Shown here piece after piece: positions 35,834 to 49,234 of a stretch of DNA of 64,000 nucleotides. A model generated the notes under the pieces. That model did not search any database, was not told the DNA's origin, and saw nothing but the letters and a program-made list of their open reading frames with translations. Numbering within the stretch: the first letter of the stretch is position 1; every line of letters begins with the position of its first letter. Source of the stretch: Aphelocoma coerulescens (lineage: Eukaryota > Chordata > Aves > Passeriformes > Corvidae); NCBI RefSeq assembly GCF_041296385.1, contig NW_027183804.1, positions 3,162,001-3,226,000 on the forward strand, read 5' to 3'. The position numbers and the translations under genes are program-made.

Positions 35834-38048
35834 ATGTGCCACCTGCTCTCCTCAGGGCTCTGCCTGCACACAGGCCCAGGAGAAGTTTTCCTGTTTGCAA
35901 GGAAAGAATGGAAAAGCCTGAGCAGGTTTCCTAAACAACAAACCCCGCTCAGGAGCCACATGCTCAGTACAGGCTGCCTGGAACGATGGCCCCTTTCTAC
36001 AAGGGTCAGTGTGAGCAGGAATGATCTCTGGGAGCAGAATTCTCGGAGTCTTTCCACTGAATTCTCTGTGCCTGTGTCTTGGGGTGACTTTAGGATGTGT
36101 ATCCCCTATGGCTGCTCTATGCCCCGAAGTTAACTTTGTGCATTTCTGTGCCTTTCAACTGAGCTTGAGAGGAGGGAGAGGAAAAAAAAACCGGACAAAC
36201 TTCTCAGAGCGTTTGTTCAAGGACACACATACACACTCCTCTGCATCCTGCTTGCAGCAAGGGTGGAGGAAGCAACCTTCTTGCTTTTGAGCCAGTTTTC
36301 AGCTCCTTTTCTCTGCAGGGAGATGGAGAGTTGAACTTTGTTCTCCTGGGACTTCGGGGGTTTCTTTCACTTCTTCTCTTCTTGACTGTTTCAACATCAG
36401 ACCACACCGGGAGAATTTTCTACCGAGGTGGGGGCCCTGAATGTGGGCCCATGAGCCAGCTCCAAGGAGGAGGAGGGAGACTACACCTCCAGAAGTGTTG
36501 GGGTTCCTCCCCCCTGCCATGAGGTCATGGGAGAGGGGACCCTGGGGTAGAGGCATGGCCTGGGCACAGGGTCTCCCTGCTCCCTGCTCACATGTGCCCT
36601 AATCCTGTTCAGCACTGGTTATTTTGTGTTGCCCTGTGCCAGGAGGGCCCTGCTTGTCCCGTGATTGCTCAGTTCTTTGGCAGTGCCCCGCCCATGTGGC
36701 TGGAGAAGAAAGAGCTCTGAAACTTCTCTCAAGAATCGCTCCCTATTTCTTTCCATGGGCCTGGCTGTCTAGGGATGTTTCAGGAGAGCCCACTGAAACA
36801 CGGAAGGACTCTCCAATTATCCCAGCTTTCTCTCCACAGCGAGAGGTTTCAATATTTAGCATTGTTATCTTTTTGCTGTGTGTTTGTTAAATAAATAGTT
36901 TCTATCTCTTTCACTTTCTTCCGAGGAAAATTCTTTTTTCCCGAGCCGGGTGGGGGAGGGCTGGGTGTAACCTGCCTTCTACCAGAGGATATTTTCCTCC
37001 AGATTTGTCCAGACCGGCACAGCCTGTCCTTTCCCTGGGTCTCTGTTGCAGATGGAAGCTGCTGGTGCCATTGTCAGCTTGAAGCCCTCTTTTGATGCAA
37101 GCAGATGTTGCCAGCTGTGTTCAGCAGCTGTGGCTCAATGTTTCTGCAAAGCTTTTGTGTTCCTCATGGAACCAAGGAGCCTTTGTGACACTGCAGGGGC
37201 TGATGGCATCAAGGAGACAATTGTGACAGTACAGAACCTCCTAGAAACAAGGCTCCATTGTGACACCGTGGGGAATCATGGAATCAAGGAGCCCATTGTG
37301 ACACGGCCAGGCCGCATGGAACCAATGGTCCATGGTTACACTGCGGATTCAAGAAGACCATGGTGACACCACGGAGCATCACGGAACCATAGTCCATTGT
37401 GACACAGCGGGGCCTCATGGAAACAAGGGCACCATTGTGGCAAAGCAGGGCCTAATGGAAGCATGGAGAGCATTGGGACATTGTGGGGAATCATGGAAGC
37501 ATGGAGAGCATTGTGACACTAAGGAAACTCCTGGAACCAAGATGAGCACTGGCACATCATGGAACCTCATGGAAGCAAGCCTCCATGATGACTTTGGAGG
37601 GCCTCATGGAGCACAGGATCCATTGTGACACAGCAGGACCTGGTGCAACCAAGGAGCCTTTGTGATACTCCAGATGCGCATGGAAGCCAGGGTGCACTGA
37701 GACACAGCGGGGCCTTGTTGGAACCAAAGACACCTCTGCAAAAAGCAGGCGAGCTCATAGAAGCAAGGAGTCCATTGTTACAACATAAAAGCTGTGGAAC
37801 CAAGGGACCATTGTGACACTGCGGGGCCTCATGGAACCAATTGTCCATGATGACAATGCGGATCAAAGGAGACCATGGTGACACTGCGGAACCGCATGGA
37901 ACCAAGGAGCCATTGTGACACAGTGGGGCCTCATGGAATCAAGGAGACCATTGTGACCCAGGTGTTGCATGTGAAGGCAAGGAGCCATTGTGACTCTTTG
38001 GGCTTCTTCCCTTGAGCTCTGCAGCTGGCTGTCCCAGCCCAGCGCACC
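35834..38048 (+). repeat. Array unit 17 (2,215 bp), end of block B
   Basis: The first part is close to unit 12, but it has CACTTCTTCTCTTC near 36368 instead of CACTTCTTGTCTTC, and its minisatellite lacks the CCATTTTGACAC state of unit 12. Similarity between blocks A and B therefore decays across this unit. Confidence 0.95.
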
Positions 38049-40263
38049 ATGTGCCACCTGCTCTCCTCAGGGCTCTGCCTGCACACAGGCCCAGGAGAAG
38101 TTTTCCTGTTTGCAAGGAAAGAATGGAAAAGCCTGAGCAGGTTTCCTAAACAACAAACCCCGCTCAGGAGCCACATGCTCAGTACAGGCTGCCTGGAACG
38201 ATGGCCCCTTTCTACAAGGGTCAGTGTGAGCAGGAATGATCTCTGGGAGCAGAATTCTCGGAGTCTTTCCACTGAATTCTCTGTGCCTGTGTCTTGGGGT
38301 GACTTTAGGATGTGTATCCCCTATGGCTGCTCTATGCCCCGAAGTTAACTTTGTGCATTTCTGTGCCTTTCAACTGAGCTTGAGAGGAGGGAGAGGAAAA
38401 AAAAACCGGACAAACTTCTCAGAGCGTTTGTTCAAGGACACACATACACACTCCTCTGCATCCTGCTTGCAGCAAGGGTGGAGGAAGCAACCTTCTTGCT
38501 TTTGAGCCAGTTTTCAGCTCCTTTTCTCTGCAGGGAGATGGAGAGTTGAACTTTGTTCTCCTGGGACTTTGGGGGTTTCTTTCACTTCTTGTCTTCTTGA
38601 CTGTTTCAACATCAGACCACACCGGGAGAATTTTCTACCGAGGTGGGGGCCCTGAATGTGGGCCCATGAGCCAGCTCCAAGGAGGAGGAGGGAGACTACA
38701 CCTCCAGAAGTGTTGGGGTTCCTCCCCCCTGCCATGAGGTCATGGGAGAGGGGACCCTGGGGTAGAGGCATGGCCTGGGCACAGGGTCTCCCTGCTCCCT
38801 GCTCACATGTGCCCTAATCCTGTTCAGCACTGGTTATTTTGCGTTGCCCTGTGCCAGGAGGGCCCTGCTTGTCCCGTGATTGCTCAGTTCTTTGGCAGTG
38901 CCCCGCCCATGTGGCTGGAGAAGAAAGAGCTCTGAAACTTCTCTCAAGAATCGCTCCCTATTTCTTTCCATGGGCCTGGCTGTCTAGGGATGTTTCAGGA
39001 GAGCCCACTGAAACACGGAAGGACTCTCCAATTATCCCAGCTTTCTCTCCACAGCGAGAGGTTTGAATATTTAGCATTGTTATCTTTTTGCTGTGTGTTT
39101 GTTAAATAAATAGTTTCTATCTCTTTCACTTTCTTCCAAGGAAAATTCTTTTTTCCCGAGCCGGGTGGGGGAGGGCTGGGTGTAACCTGCCTTCTACCAG
39201 AGGATATTTTCCTCCACATTTGTCCAGACCGGCACAGCCTGTCCTTTCCCTGGGTCTCTGTTGCAGATGGAAGCTGCTGGTGCCATTGTCAGCTTGAAGC
39301 CCTCTTTTGATGCAAGCAGATGTTGCCAGCTGTGTTCAGCAGCTGTGGCTCAATGTTTCTGCAAAGCTTTTGTGTTCCTCATGGAACCAAGGAGCCTTTG
39401 TGACACTGCAGGGGCTGATGGCATCAAGGAGACAATTGTGACAGTACAGAACCTCCTAGAAACAAGGCTCCATTGTGACACCGTGGGGAATCATGGAATC
39501 AAGGAGCCCATTGTGACACGGCCAGGCCGCATGGAACCAATGGTCCATGGTTACACTGCGGATTCAAGAAGACCATGGTGACACCACGGAGCATCACGGA
39601 ACCATAGTCCATTTTGACACAGCGGGGCCTCATGGAAACAAGGGCACCATTGTGGCAAAGCAGGGCCTAATGGAAGCATGGAGAGCATTGGGACATTGTG
39701 GGGAATCATGGAAGCATGGAGAGCATTGTGACACTAAGGAAACTCCTGGAACCAAGATGAGCACTGGCACATCATGGAACCTCATGGAAGCAAGGCTCCA
39801 TGATGACTTTGGAGGGCCTCATGGAGCACAGGATCCATTGTGACACAGCAGGACCTGGTGCAACCAAGGAGCCTTTGTGATACTCCAGATGCGCATGGAA
39901 GCCAGGGTGCACTGAGACACAGCGGGGCCTTGTTGGAACCAAAGACACCTCTGCAAAAAGCAGGCGAGCTCATAGAAGCAAGGAGTCCATTGTTACAACA
40001 TAAAAGCTGTGGAACCAAGGGACCATTGTGACACTGCGGGGCCTCATGGAACCAATTGTCCATGATGACAATGCGGATCAAAGGAGACCATGGTGACACT
40101 GCGGAACCGCATGGAACCAAGGAGCCATTGTGACACAGTGGGGCCTCATGGAATCAAGGAGACCATTGTGACCCAGGTGTTGCATGTGAAGGCAAGGAGC
40201 CATTGTGACTCTTTGGGCTTCTTCCCTTGAGCTCTGCAGCTGGCTGTCCCAGCCCAGCGCACC
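38049..40263 (+). repeat. Array unit 18 (2,215 bp), recombinant of two haplotypes
   Basis: The LTR-tail part carries the TTCCAAGGAAAA/CCGAGCCGGG haplotype seen in unit 7, while the minisatellite carries CCATTTTGACAC (near 39609) and CAAGGCTCCATGATG (near 39791), otherwise seen together in unit 12. Confidence 0.95.
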
Positions 40264-42478
40264 ATGTGCCACCTGCTCTCCTCAGGGCTCTGCCTGCACA
40301 CAGCCCCAGGAGAAGTTTTCCTGTTTGCAAGGAAAGAATGGAAAAGCCTGAGCAGGTTTCCTAAACAACAAACCCTGCTCAGGAGCCACATGCTGAGTAC
40401 AGGCTGCCTGGAACGATGGCCCCTTTCTACAAAGGTCAGTGTGAGCAGGAATGATCTCTGGGAGCAGAATTCTCGGAGTCTTTCCACTGAATTCTCTGTG
40501 CCTGTGTCTTGGGGTGACTTTAGGATGTGTATCCCCTATGGCTGCTCTATGCCCCGAAGTTAACTTTGTGCATTTCTGTGCCTTTCAACTGAGCTTGAGA
40601 GGAGGGAGAGGAAAAAAAAACCGGACAAACTTCTCAGAGCGTTTGTTCAAGGACACACATACACACTCCTCTGCATCCTGCTTGCAGCAAGGGTGGAGGA
40701 AGCAACCTTCTTGCTTTTGAGCCAGTTTTCAGCTCCTTTTCTCTGCAGGGAGATGGAGAGTTGAACTTTGTTCTCCTGGGACTTCGGGGGTTTCTTTCAC
40801 TTCTTGTCTTCTTGACTGTTTCAACATCAGACCACACCGGGAGAATTTTCTACCGAGGTGGGGGCCCTGAATGTGGGCCCATGAGCCAGCTCCAAGGAGG
40901 AGGAGGGAGACTACACCTCCAGAAGTGTTGGGGTTCCTCCCCCCTGCCATGAGGTCATGGGAGAGGGGACCCTGGCGTAGAGGCATGGCCTGGGCACAGG
41001 GTCTCCCTGCTCCCTGCTCACATGTGCCCTAATCCTGTTCAGCACTGGTTATTTTGCGTTGCCCTGTGCCAGGAGGGCCCTGCTTGTGCCGGGATTGCTC
41101 AGTTCTTTGGCAGTGCCCCGCCCATGTGGCTGGAGAAGAAAGAGCTCTGAAACTTCTCTCAAGAATCGCTCCCTATTTCTTTCCATGGGCCTGGCTGTCT
41201 AGGGATGTTTCAGGAGAGCCCACTGAAACACGGAAGGACTCTCCAATTATCCCAGCTTTCTCTCCACAGCGAGAGGTTTGAATATTTAGCATTGTTATCT
41301 TTTTGCTGTGTGTTTGTTAAATAAATAGTTTCTATCTCTTTCACTTTCTTCCGAGGAAAATTCTTTTTTCCCGAACCTGCTGGGGGAGGGCTGGGTGTAA
41401 CCTGCCTTCTACCAGAGGATATTTTCCTCCAGATTTGTCCAGACCGGCACAGCCTGTCCTTTCCCTGCGTCTCTGTTGCAGATGGAAGCTGCTGGTGCCA
41501 TTGTCAGCTTGAAGCCCTCTTTTGATGCAAGCAGATGTTGCCAGCTGTGTTCAGCAGCTGTGGCTCAATGTTTCTGCAAAGCTTTTGTGTTCCTCATGGA
41601 ACCAAGGAGCCTTTGTGACACTGCAGGGGCTGATGGCATCAAGGAGACAATTGTGACAGTACAGAACCTCCTAGAAACAAGGCTCCATTGTGACACCGTG
41701 GGGAATCATGGAATCAAGGAGCCCATTGTGACACGGCCAGGCCGCATGGAACCAATGGTCCATGGTTACACTGCGGATTCAAGAAGACCATGGTGACACC
41801 ACGGAGCATCATGGAACCATAGTCCATTGTGACCCAGCGGGGCCTCATGGAAACGAGGGCACCATTGTGGCAAAGCAGGGCCTAATGGAAGCATGGAGAG
41901 CATTGGGACATTGTGGGGAATCATGGAAGCATGGAGAGCATTGTGACACTAAGGAAACTCCTGGAACCAAGATGACCACTGGCACATCATGGAACCTCAT
42001 GGAAGCAAGCCTCCATGATGACTTTGGAGGGCCTCATGGAGCACAGGATCCATTGTGACACAGCAGGACCTGGTGCAACCAAGGAGCCTTTGTGATACTC
42101 CAGATGCGCATGGAAGCCAGGGTGCACTGAGACACAGCGGGGCCTTGTTGGAACCAAAGACACCTCTGCAAAAAACAGGCGAGCTCATAGAAGCAAGGAG
42201 TCCATTGTTACAACATAAAACCTGTGGAACCAAGGGACCATTGTGACACTGCGGGGCCTCATGGAACCAATTGTCCATGATGACAATGCGGATCAAAGGA
42301 GACCATGGTGACACTGCAGAACCGCATGGAACCAAGGAGCCATTGTGACACTGCGGGGCCTCATGGAATCAAGGAGACCATTGTGACCCAGGTGTTGCAT
42401 GTGAAGGCAAGGAGCCATTGTGACTCTTTGGGCTTCTTCCCGTGAGCTCTGCAGCTGGCTGTCCCAGCCCAGCGCACC
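40264..42478 (+). repeat. Array unit 19 (2,215 bp)
   Basis: It has the private state CACAGCCCCAGG near 40301 and GTGACCCAGCGGGG near 41829. It carries CTGGCGTAG and the AACCTGCTGGGGG state in the LTR-tail part, also seen in units 21, 22 and 26. The AAAAAACAGG (six A) state reappears in its minisatellite. Confidence 0.95.
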
Positions 42479-44693
42479 ATGTGCCACCTGCTCTCCTCAG
42501 GGCTCTGCCTGCACACAGGCCCAGGAGAAGTTTTCCTGTTTGCAAGGAAAGAATGGAAAAGCCTGAGCAGGTTTCCTAAACAACAAACCCTGCTCAGGAG
42601 CCACATGCTCAGTACAGGCTGCCTGGAACGATGGCCCCTTTCTACAAGGGTCAGTGTGAGCAGGAATGATCTCTGGGAGCAGAATTCTCGGAGTCTTTCC
42701 ACTGAATTCTCTTTGCCTGTGTCTTGGGGTGACTTTAGGATGTGTATCCCCTATCGCTGCTCTATGCCCCGAAGTTAACTTTGTGCATTTCTGTGCCTTT
42801 CAACTGAGCTTGAGAGGAGGGAGAGGAAAAAAAAACCGGACAAACTTTTCAGAGCGTTTGTTCAAGGACACACATACACACTCCTCTGCATCCTGCTTGC
42901 AGCAAGGGTGGAGGAAGCAACCTTCTTGCTTTTGAGCCAGTTTTCAGCTCCTTTTCTCTGCAGGGAGATGGAGAGTTGAACTTTGTTCTCCTGGGACTTC
43001 GGGGGTTTCTTTCACTTCTTGTCTTCTTGACTGTTTCAACATCAGACCACACCGGGAGAATTTTCTCCCGAGGTGGGGGCCCTGAATGTGGGCCCATGAG
43101 CCAGCTCCAAGGAGGAGGAGGGAGACTACACCTCCAGAAGTGTTGGGGTTCCTCCCCCCTGCCATGAGGTCATGGGAGAGGGGACCCTGGGGTAGAGGCA
43201 TGGCCTGGGCACAGGGTCTCCCTGCTCCCTGCTCACATGTGCCCTAATCCTGTTCAGCACTGGTTATTTTGCGTTGCCCTGTGCCAGGAGGGCCCTGCTT
43301 GTCCCGTGATTGCTCAGTTCTTTGGCAGTGCCCCGCCCATGTGGCTGGAGAAGAAAGAGCTCTGAAACTTCTCTCAAGAATCGCTCCCTATTTCTTTCCA
43401 TGGGCCTGGCTGTCTAGGGATGTTTCAGGAGAGCCCACTGAAACACGGAAGGACTCTCCAATTATCCCAGCTTTCTCTCCACAGCGAGAGGTTTCAATAT
43501 TTAGCATTGTTATCTTTTTGCTGTGTGTTTGTTAAATAAATAGTTTCTATCTCTTTCACTTTCTTCCGAGGAAAATTCTTTTTTCCTGAGCCGGGTGGGG
43601 GAGGGCTGGGTGTAACCTGCCTTCTACCAGAGGATATTTTCCTCCACATTTGTCCAGACCGGCACAGCCTGTCCTTTCCCTGGGTCTCTGTTGCAGATGG
43701 AAGCTGCTGGTGCCATTGTCAGCTTGAAGCCCTCTTTTGATGCAAGCAGATGTTGCCAGCTGTGTTCAGCAGCTGTGGCTCAATGTTTCTGCAAAGCTTT
43801 TGTGTTCCTCATGGAACCAAGGAGCCTTTGTGACACTGCAGGGGCTGATGGCATCAAGGAGACAATTGTGACAGTACAGAACCTCCTAGAAACAAGGCTC
43901 CATTGTGACACCGTGGGGAATCATGGAATCAAGGAGCCCATTGTGACACGGCCAGGCCGCATGGAACCAATGGTCCATGGTTACACTGCGGATTCAAGAA
44001 GACCATGGTGACACCACGGAGCATCACGGAACCATAGTCCATTGTGACACAGCGGGGCCTCATGGAAACAAGGGCACCATTGTGGCAAAGCAGGGCCTAA
44101 TGGAAGCATGGAGAGCATTGGGACATTGTGGGGAATCATGGAAGCATGGAGAGCATTGTGACACTAAGGAAACTCCTGGAACCAAGATGACCACTGGCAC
44201 ATCATGGAACCTCATGGAAGCAAGCCTCCTTGATGACTTTGGAGGGCCTCATGGAGCACAGGATCCATTGTGACACAGCAGGACCTGGTGCAACCAAGGA
44301 GCCTTTGTGATACTCCAGATGCGCATGGAAGCCAGGGTGCACTGAGACACAGCGGGGCCTTGTTGGAACCAAAGACACCTCTGCAAAAAGCAGGCAAGCT
44401 CATAGAAGCAAGGAGTCCATTGTTACAACATAAAAGCTGTGGAACCAAGGGACCATTGTGACACTGCGGGGCCTCATGGAACCAATTGTCCATGATGACA
44501 ATGCGGATCAAAGGAGACCATGGTGACACTGCGGAACCGCATGGAACCAAGGAGCCATTGTGACACAGTGGGGCCTCATGGAATCAAGGAGACCATTGTG
44601 ACCCAGGTGTTGCATGTGAAGGCAAGGAGCCATTGTGACTCTTTGGGCTTCTTCCCTTGAGCTCTGCAGCTGGCTGTCCCAGCCCAGCGCACC
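42479..44693 (+). repeat. Array unit 20 (2,215 bp)
   Basis: It has private states TCTCTTTGCCTG near 42709, AACTTTTCAGAG near 42843 and TTTCCTGAGCC near 43583. TTTTCTCCCGAGG is shared with units 24, 25, 27 and the right-edge partial unit. CAGGCAAGCTC near 44391 is private. Confidence 0.95.
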
Positions 44694-46908
44694 ATGTGCC
44701 ACCTGCTCTCCTCAGGGCTCTGCCTGCACACAGGCCCAGGAGAAGTTTTCCTGTTTGCAAGGAAAGAATGGAAAAGCCTGAGCAGGTTTCCTAAACAACA
44801 AAGCCCGCTCAGGAGCCACATGCTGAGTACAGGCTGCCTGGAACGATGTCCCCTTTCTACAAGGGTCAGTGTGAGCAGGAATGATCTCTGGGAGCAGAAT
44901 TCTCGGAGTCTTTCCACTGAATTCTCTGTGCCTGTGTCTTGGGGTGACTTTAGGATGTGTATCCCCTATGGCTGCTCTATGCCCCGAAGTTAACTTTGTG
45001 CATTTCTGTGCCTTTCAACTGAGCTTGAGAGGAGGGAGAGGAAAAAAAAACCGGACAAACTTCTCAGAGCGTTTGTTCAAGGACACACATACACACTCCT
45101 CTGCATCCTGCTTGCAGCAAGGGTGGAGGAAGCAACCTTCTTGCTTTTGAGCCAGTTTTCAGCTCCTTTTCTCTGCAGGGAGATGGAGAGTTGAACTTTG
45201 TTCTCCTGGGACTTCGGGGGTTTCTTTCACTTCTTGTCTTCTTGACTGTTTCAACATCAGACCACACCGGGAGAATTTTCTACCGAGGTGGGGGCCCTGA
45301 ATGTGGGCCCATGAGCCAGCTTCAAGGAGGAGGAGGGAGACTACACCTCCAGAAGTGTTGGGGTTCCTCCCCCCTGCCATGAGGTCATGGGAGAGGGGAC
45401 CCTGGGGTAGAGGCATGGCCTGGGCACGGGGTCTCCCTGCTCCCTGCTCACATGTGCCCTAATCCTGTTCAGCACTGGTTATTTTGCGTTGCCCTGTGCC
45501 AGGAGGGCCCTGCTTGTCCCGTGATTGCTCAGTTCTTTGGCAGTGCCCCGCCCATGTGGCTGGAGAAGAAAGAGCTCTGAAACTTCTCTCAAGAATCACT
45601 CCCTATTTCTTTCCATGGGCCTGGCTGTCTAGGGATGTTTCAGGAGAGCCCACTGAAACACGGAAGGACTCTCCAATTATCCCAGCTTTCTCTCCACAGC
45701 GAGAGGTTTCAATATTTAGCATTGTTATCTTTTTGCTGTGTGTTTGTTAAATAAATAGTTTCTATCTCTTTCACTTTCTTCCGAGGAAAATTCTTTTTTC
45801 CCGAACCTGCTGGGGGAGGGCTGGGTGTAACCTGCCTTCTACCAGAGGATATTTTCCTCCAGATTTGTCCAGACCGGCACAGCCTGTCCTTTCCCTGCGT
45901 CTCTGTTGCAGATGGAAGCTGCTGGTGCCATTGTCAGCTTGAAGCCCTCTTTTGATGCAAGCAGATGTTGCCAGCTGTGTTCAGCAGCTGTGGCTCAATG
46001 TTTCTGCAAAGCTTTTGTGTTCCTCATGGAACCAAGGAGCCTTTGTGACACTGCAGGGGCTGATGGCATCAAGGAGACAATTGTGACAGTACAGAACCTC
46101 CTAGAAACAAGGCTCCATTGTGACACCGTGGAGAATCATGGAATCAAGGAGCCCATTGTGACACGGCCAGGCCGCATGGAACCAATGGTCCATGGTTACA
46201 CTGCGGATTCAAGAAGACCATGGTGACACCACGGAGCATCATGGAACCATAGTCCATTGTGACACAGCGGGGCCTCATGGAAACAAGGGCACCATTGTGG
46301 CAAAGCAGGGCCTAATGGAAGCATGGAGAGCATTGGGACATTGTGGGGAATCATGGAAGCATGGAGAGCATTGTGACACTAAGGAAACTCCTGGAACCAA
46401 GATGAGCACTGGCACATCATGGAACCTCATGGAAGCAAGCCTCCATGATGACTTTGGAGGGCCTCATGGAGCACAGGATCCATTGTGACACAGCAGGACC
46501 TGGTGCAACCAAGGAGCCTTTGTGATACTCCAGATGCGCATGGAAGCCAGGGTGCACTGAGACACAGCGGGGCCTTGTTGGAACCAAAGACACCTCTGCA
46601 AAAAGCAGGCGAGCTCATAGAAGCAAGGAGTCCATTGTTACAACATCAAACCTGTGGAACCAAGGGACCATTGTGACACTGCGGGGCCTCATGGAACCAA
46701 TTGTCCATGATGACAATGTGGATCAAAGGAGACCATGGTGACACTGCGGAACCGCATGGAACCAAGGAGCCATTGTGACACAGTGGGGCCTCATGGAATC
46801 AAGGAGACCATTGTGACCCAGGTGTTGCATGTGAAGGCAAGGAGCCATTGTGACTCTTTGGGCTTCTTCCCTTGAGCTCTGCAGCTGGCTGTCCCAGCCC
46901 AGCGCACC
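44694..46908 (+). repeat. Array unit 21 (2,215 bp)
   Basis: It has AATCACTCCC near 45595 (also in units 23 and 26), CCGTGGAGAATC near 46128 (private), CAACATCAAACC near 46642 (private) and GACAATGTGGATC near 46711 (private). AGCTTCAAGG near 45318 is shared with unit 11. Confidence 0.95.
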
Positions 46909-49042
46909 ATGTGCCACCTGCTCTCCTCAGGGCTCTGCCTGCACACAGGCCCAGGAGAAGTTTTCCTGTTTGCAAGGAAAGAATGGAAAAGCCTGAGCAG
47001 GTTTCCTAAACAACAAAGCCCGCTCAGGAGCCACATGCTGAGTACAGGCTGCCTGGAACGATGGCCCCTTTCTACAAAGGTCAGTGTGAGCAGGAATGAT
47101 CTCTGGGAGCAGAATTCTCGGAGTCTTTCCACTGAATTCTCTGTGCCTGTGTCTTGGGGTGACTTTAGGATGTGTATCCCCTATGGCTGCTCTATGCCCA
47201 GAAGTTAACTTTGTGCATTTCTGTGCCTTTCAACTGAGCTTGAGAGGAGGGAGAGGAAAAAAAAACCGGACAAACTTCTCAGAGCGTTTGTTCAAGGACA
47301 CACATACACACTCCTCTGCATCCTGCTTGCAGCAAGGGTGGAGGAAGCAACCTTCTTGCTTTTGAGCCAGTTTTCAGCTCCTTTTCTCTGCAGGGAGATG
47401 GAGAGTTGAACTTTGTTCTCCTGGGACTTCGGGGGTTTCTTTCACTTCTTGTCTTCTTGACTGTTTCAACATCAGACCACACCGGGAGAATTTTCTACCG
47501 AGGTGGGGGCCCTGAATGTGGGCCCATGAGCCAGCTCCAAGGAGGAGGAGGGAGACTACACCTCCAGAAGTGTTGGGGTTCCTCCCCCCTGCCATGAGGT
47601 CATGGGAGAGGGGACCCTGGGGTAGAGGCATGGCCTGGGCACAGGGTCTCCCTGCTCCCTGCTCACATGTGCCCTAATCCTGTTCAGCACTGGTTATTTT
47701 GCGTTGCCCTGTGCCAGGAGGGCCCTGCTTGTGCCGGGATTGCTCAGTTCTTTGGCAGTGCCCCGCCCATGTGGCTGGAGAAGAAAGAGCTCTGAAACTT
47801 CTCTCAAGAATCGCTCCCTATTTCTTTCCATGGGCCTGGCTGTCTAGGGATGTTTCAGGAGAGCCCACTGAAACACGGAAGGACTCTCCAATTATCCCAG
47901 CTTTCTCTCCACAGCGAGAGGTTTGAATATTTAGCATTGTTATCTTTTTGCTGTGTGTTTGTTAAATAAATAGTTTCTATCTCTTTCACTTTCTTCCGAG
48001 GAAAATTCTTTTTTCCCGAACCTGCTGGGGGAGGGCTGGGTGTAACCTGCCTTCTACCAGAGGATATTTTCCTCCACATTTGTCCAGACCGGCACAGCCT
48101 GTCCTTTCCCTGCGTCTCTGTTGCAGATGGAAGCTGCTGGTGCCATTGTCAGCTTGAAGCCCTCTTTTGATGCAAGCAGATGTTGCCAGCTGTGTTCAGC
48201 AGCTGTGGCTCAATGTTTCTGCAAAGCTTTTGTGTTCCTCATGGAACCAAGGAGCCTTTGTGACACTGCAGGGGCTGATGGCATCAAGGAGACAATTGTG
48301 ACAGTACAGAACCTCCTAGAAACAAGGCTCCATTGTGACACCGTGGGGAATCATGGAATCAAGGAGCCCATTGTGACACGGCCAGGCCGCATGGAACCAA
48401 TGGTCCATGGTTACACTGCGGATTCAAGAAGACCATGGTGACACCACGGAGCATCACGGAACCATAGTCCATTGTGACACAGCGGGGCCTCATGGAAACA
48501 AGGGCACCATTGTGGCAAAGCAGGGCCTAATGGAAGCATGGAGAGCATTGGGACATTGTGGGGAATCATGGAAGCATGGAGAGCATTGTGACACTAAGGA
48601 AACTCCTGGAACCAAGATGAGCACTGGCACATCATGGAACCTCATGGAAGCAAGCCTCCATGATGACTTTGGAGGGCCTCATGGAGCACAGGATCCATTG
48701 TGACACAGCAGGACCTGGTGCAACCAAGGAGCCTTTGTGATACTCCAGATGCGCATGGAAGCCAGGGTGCACTGAGACACAGCGGGGCCTTGTTGGAACC
48801 AAAGACACCTCTGCAAAAAGCAGGCGAGCTCATAGAAGCAAGGAGTCCATTGTTACAACATAAAACCTGTGGAACCAAGGGACCATTGTGACACTGCGGG
48901 GCCTCATGGAACCAATTGTCCATGATGACAATGCGGATCAAAGGAGACCATGGTGACACTGCGGAACCGCATGGAACCAAGGAGCCATTGTGACACAGTG
49001 GGGCCTCATGGAATCAAGGAGACCATTGTGACCCAGGTGTTG

Positions 49043-49047
49043 CATGT
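49043..49047 (+). repeat. Target-site duplication CATGT, left copy
   Basis: This is the 5-bp direct repeat immediately before the TG of the LTR. The uninterrupted site in other units reads GTTGCATGTGAAGG with a single CATGT. Confidence 0.88.
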
Positions 49048-49194
49048 TGTCTTGGTTTGAAAGACAGGTGTCTGCTAAGGAAGGCAGAAGCCTCCCTTGG
49101 AGTGGCAGATGTAACCCCTTTCCCTCTGAGTTATTATAATTTTGAAATCAAGGGTCTTTAGGCAAAGATGTGGGAAATAGGAATAACAGTTCTT

Positions 49195-49234
<40 letters not shown>

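Larger units (their letters stand above)
26971..38048 (+). repeat. Higher-order block B (units 13-17), copy of block A
   Basis: This is the tandem copy of block A at an offset of 11,077 bp, changing to 11,078 bp after the T10/T11 difference at 34648. Only a handful of substitutions were seen in about 10 kb, fewer than between random units. A recent duplication is the simplest explanation. An assembly error is the main alternative. Confidence 0.85.
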
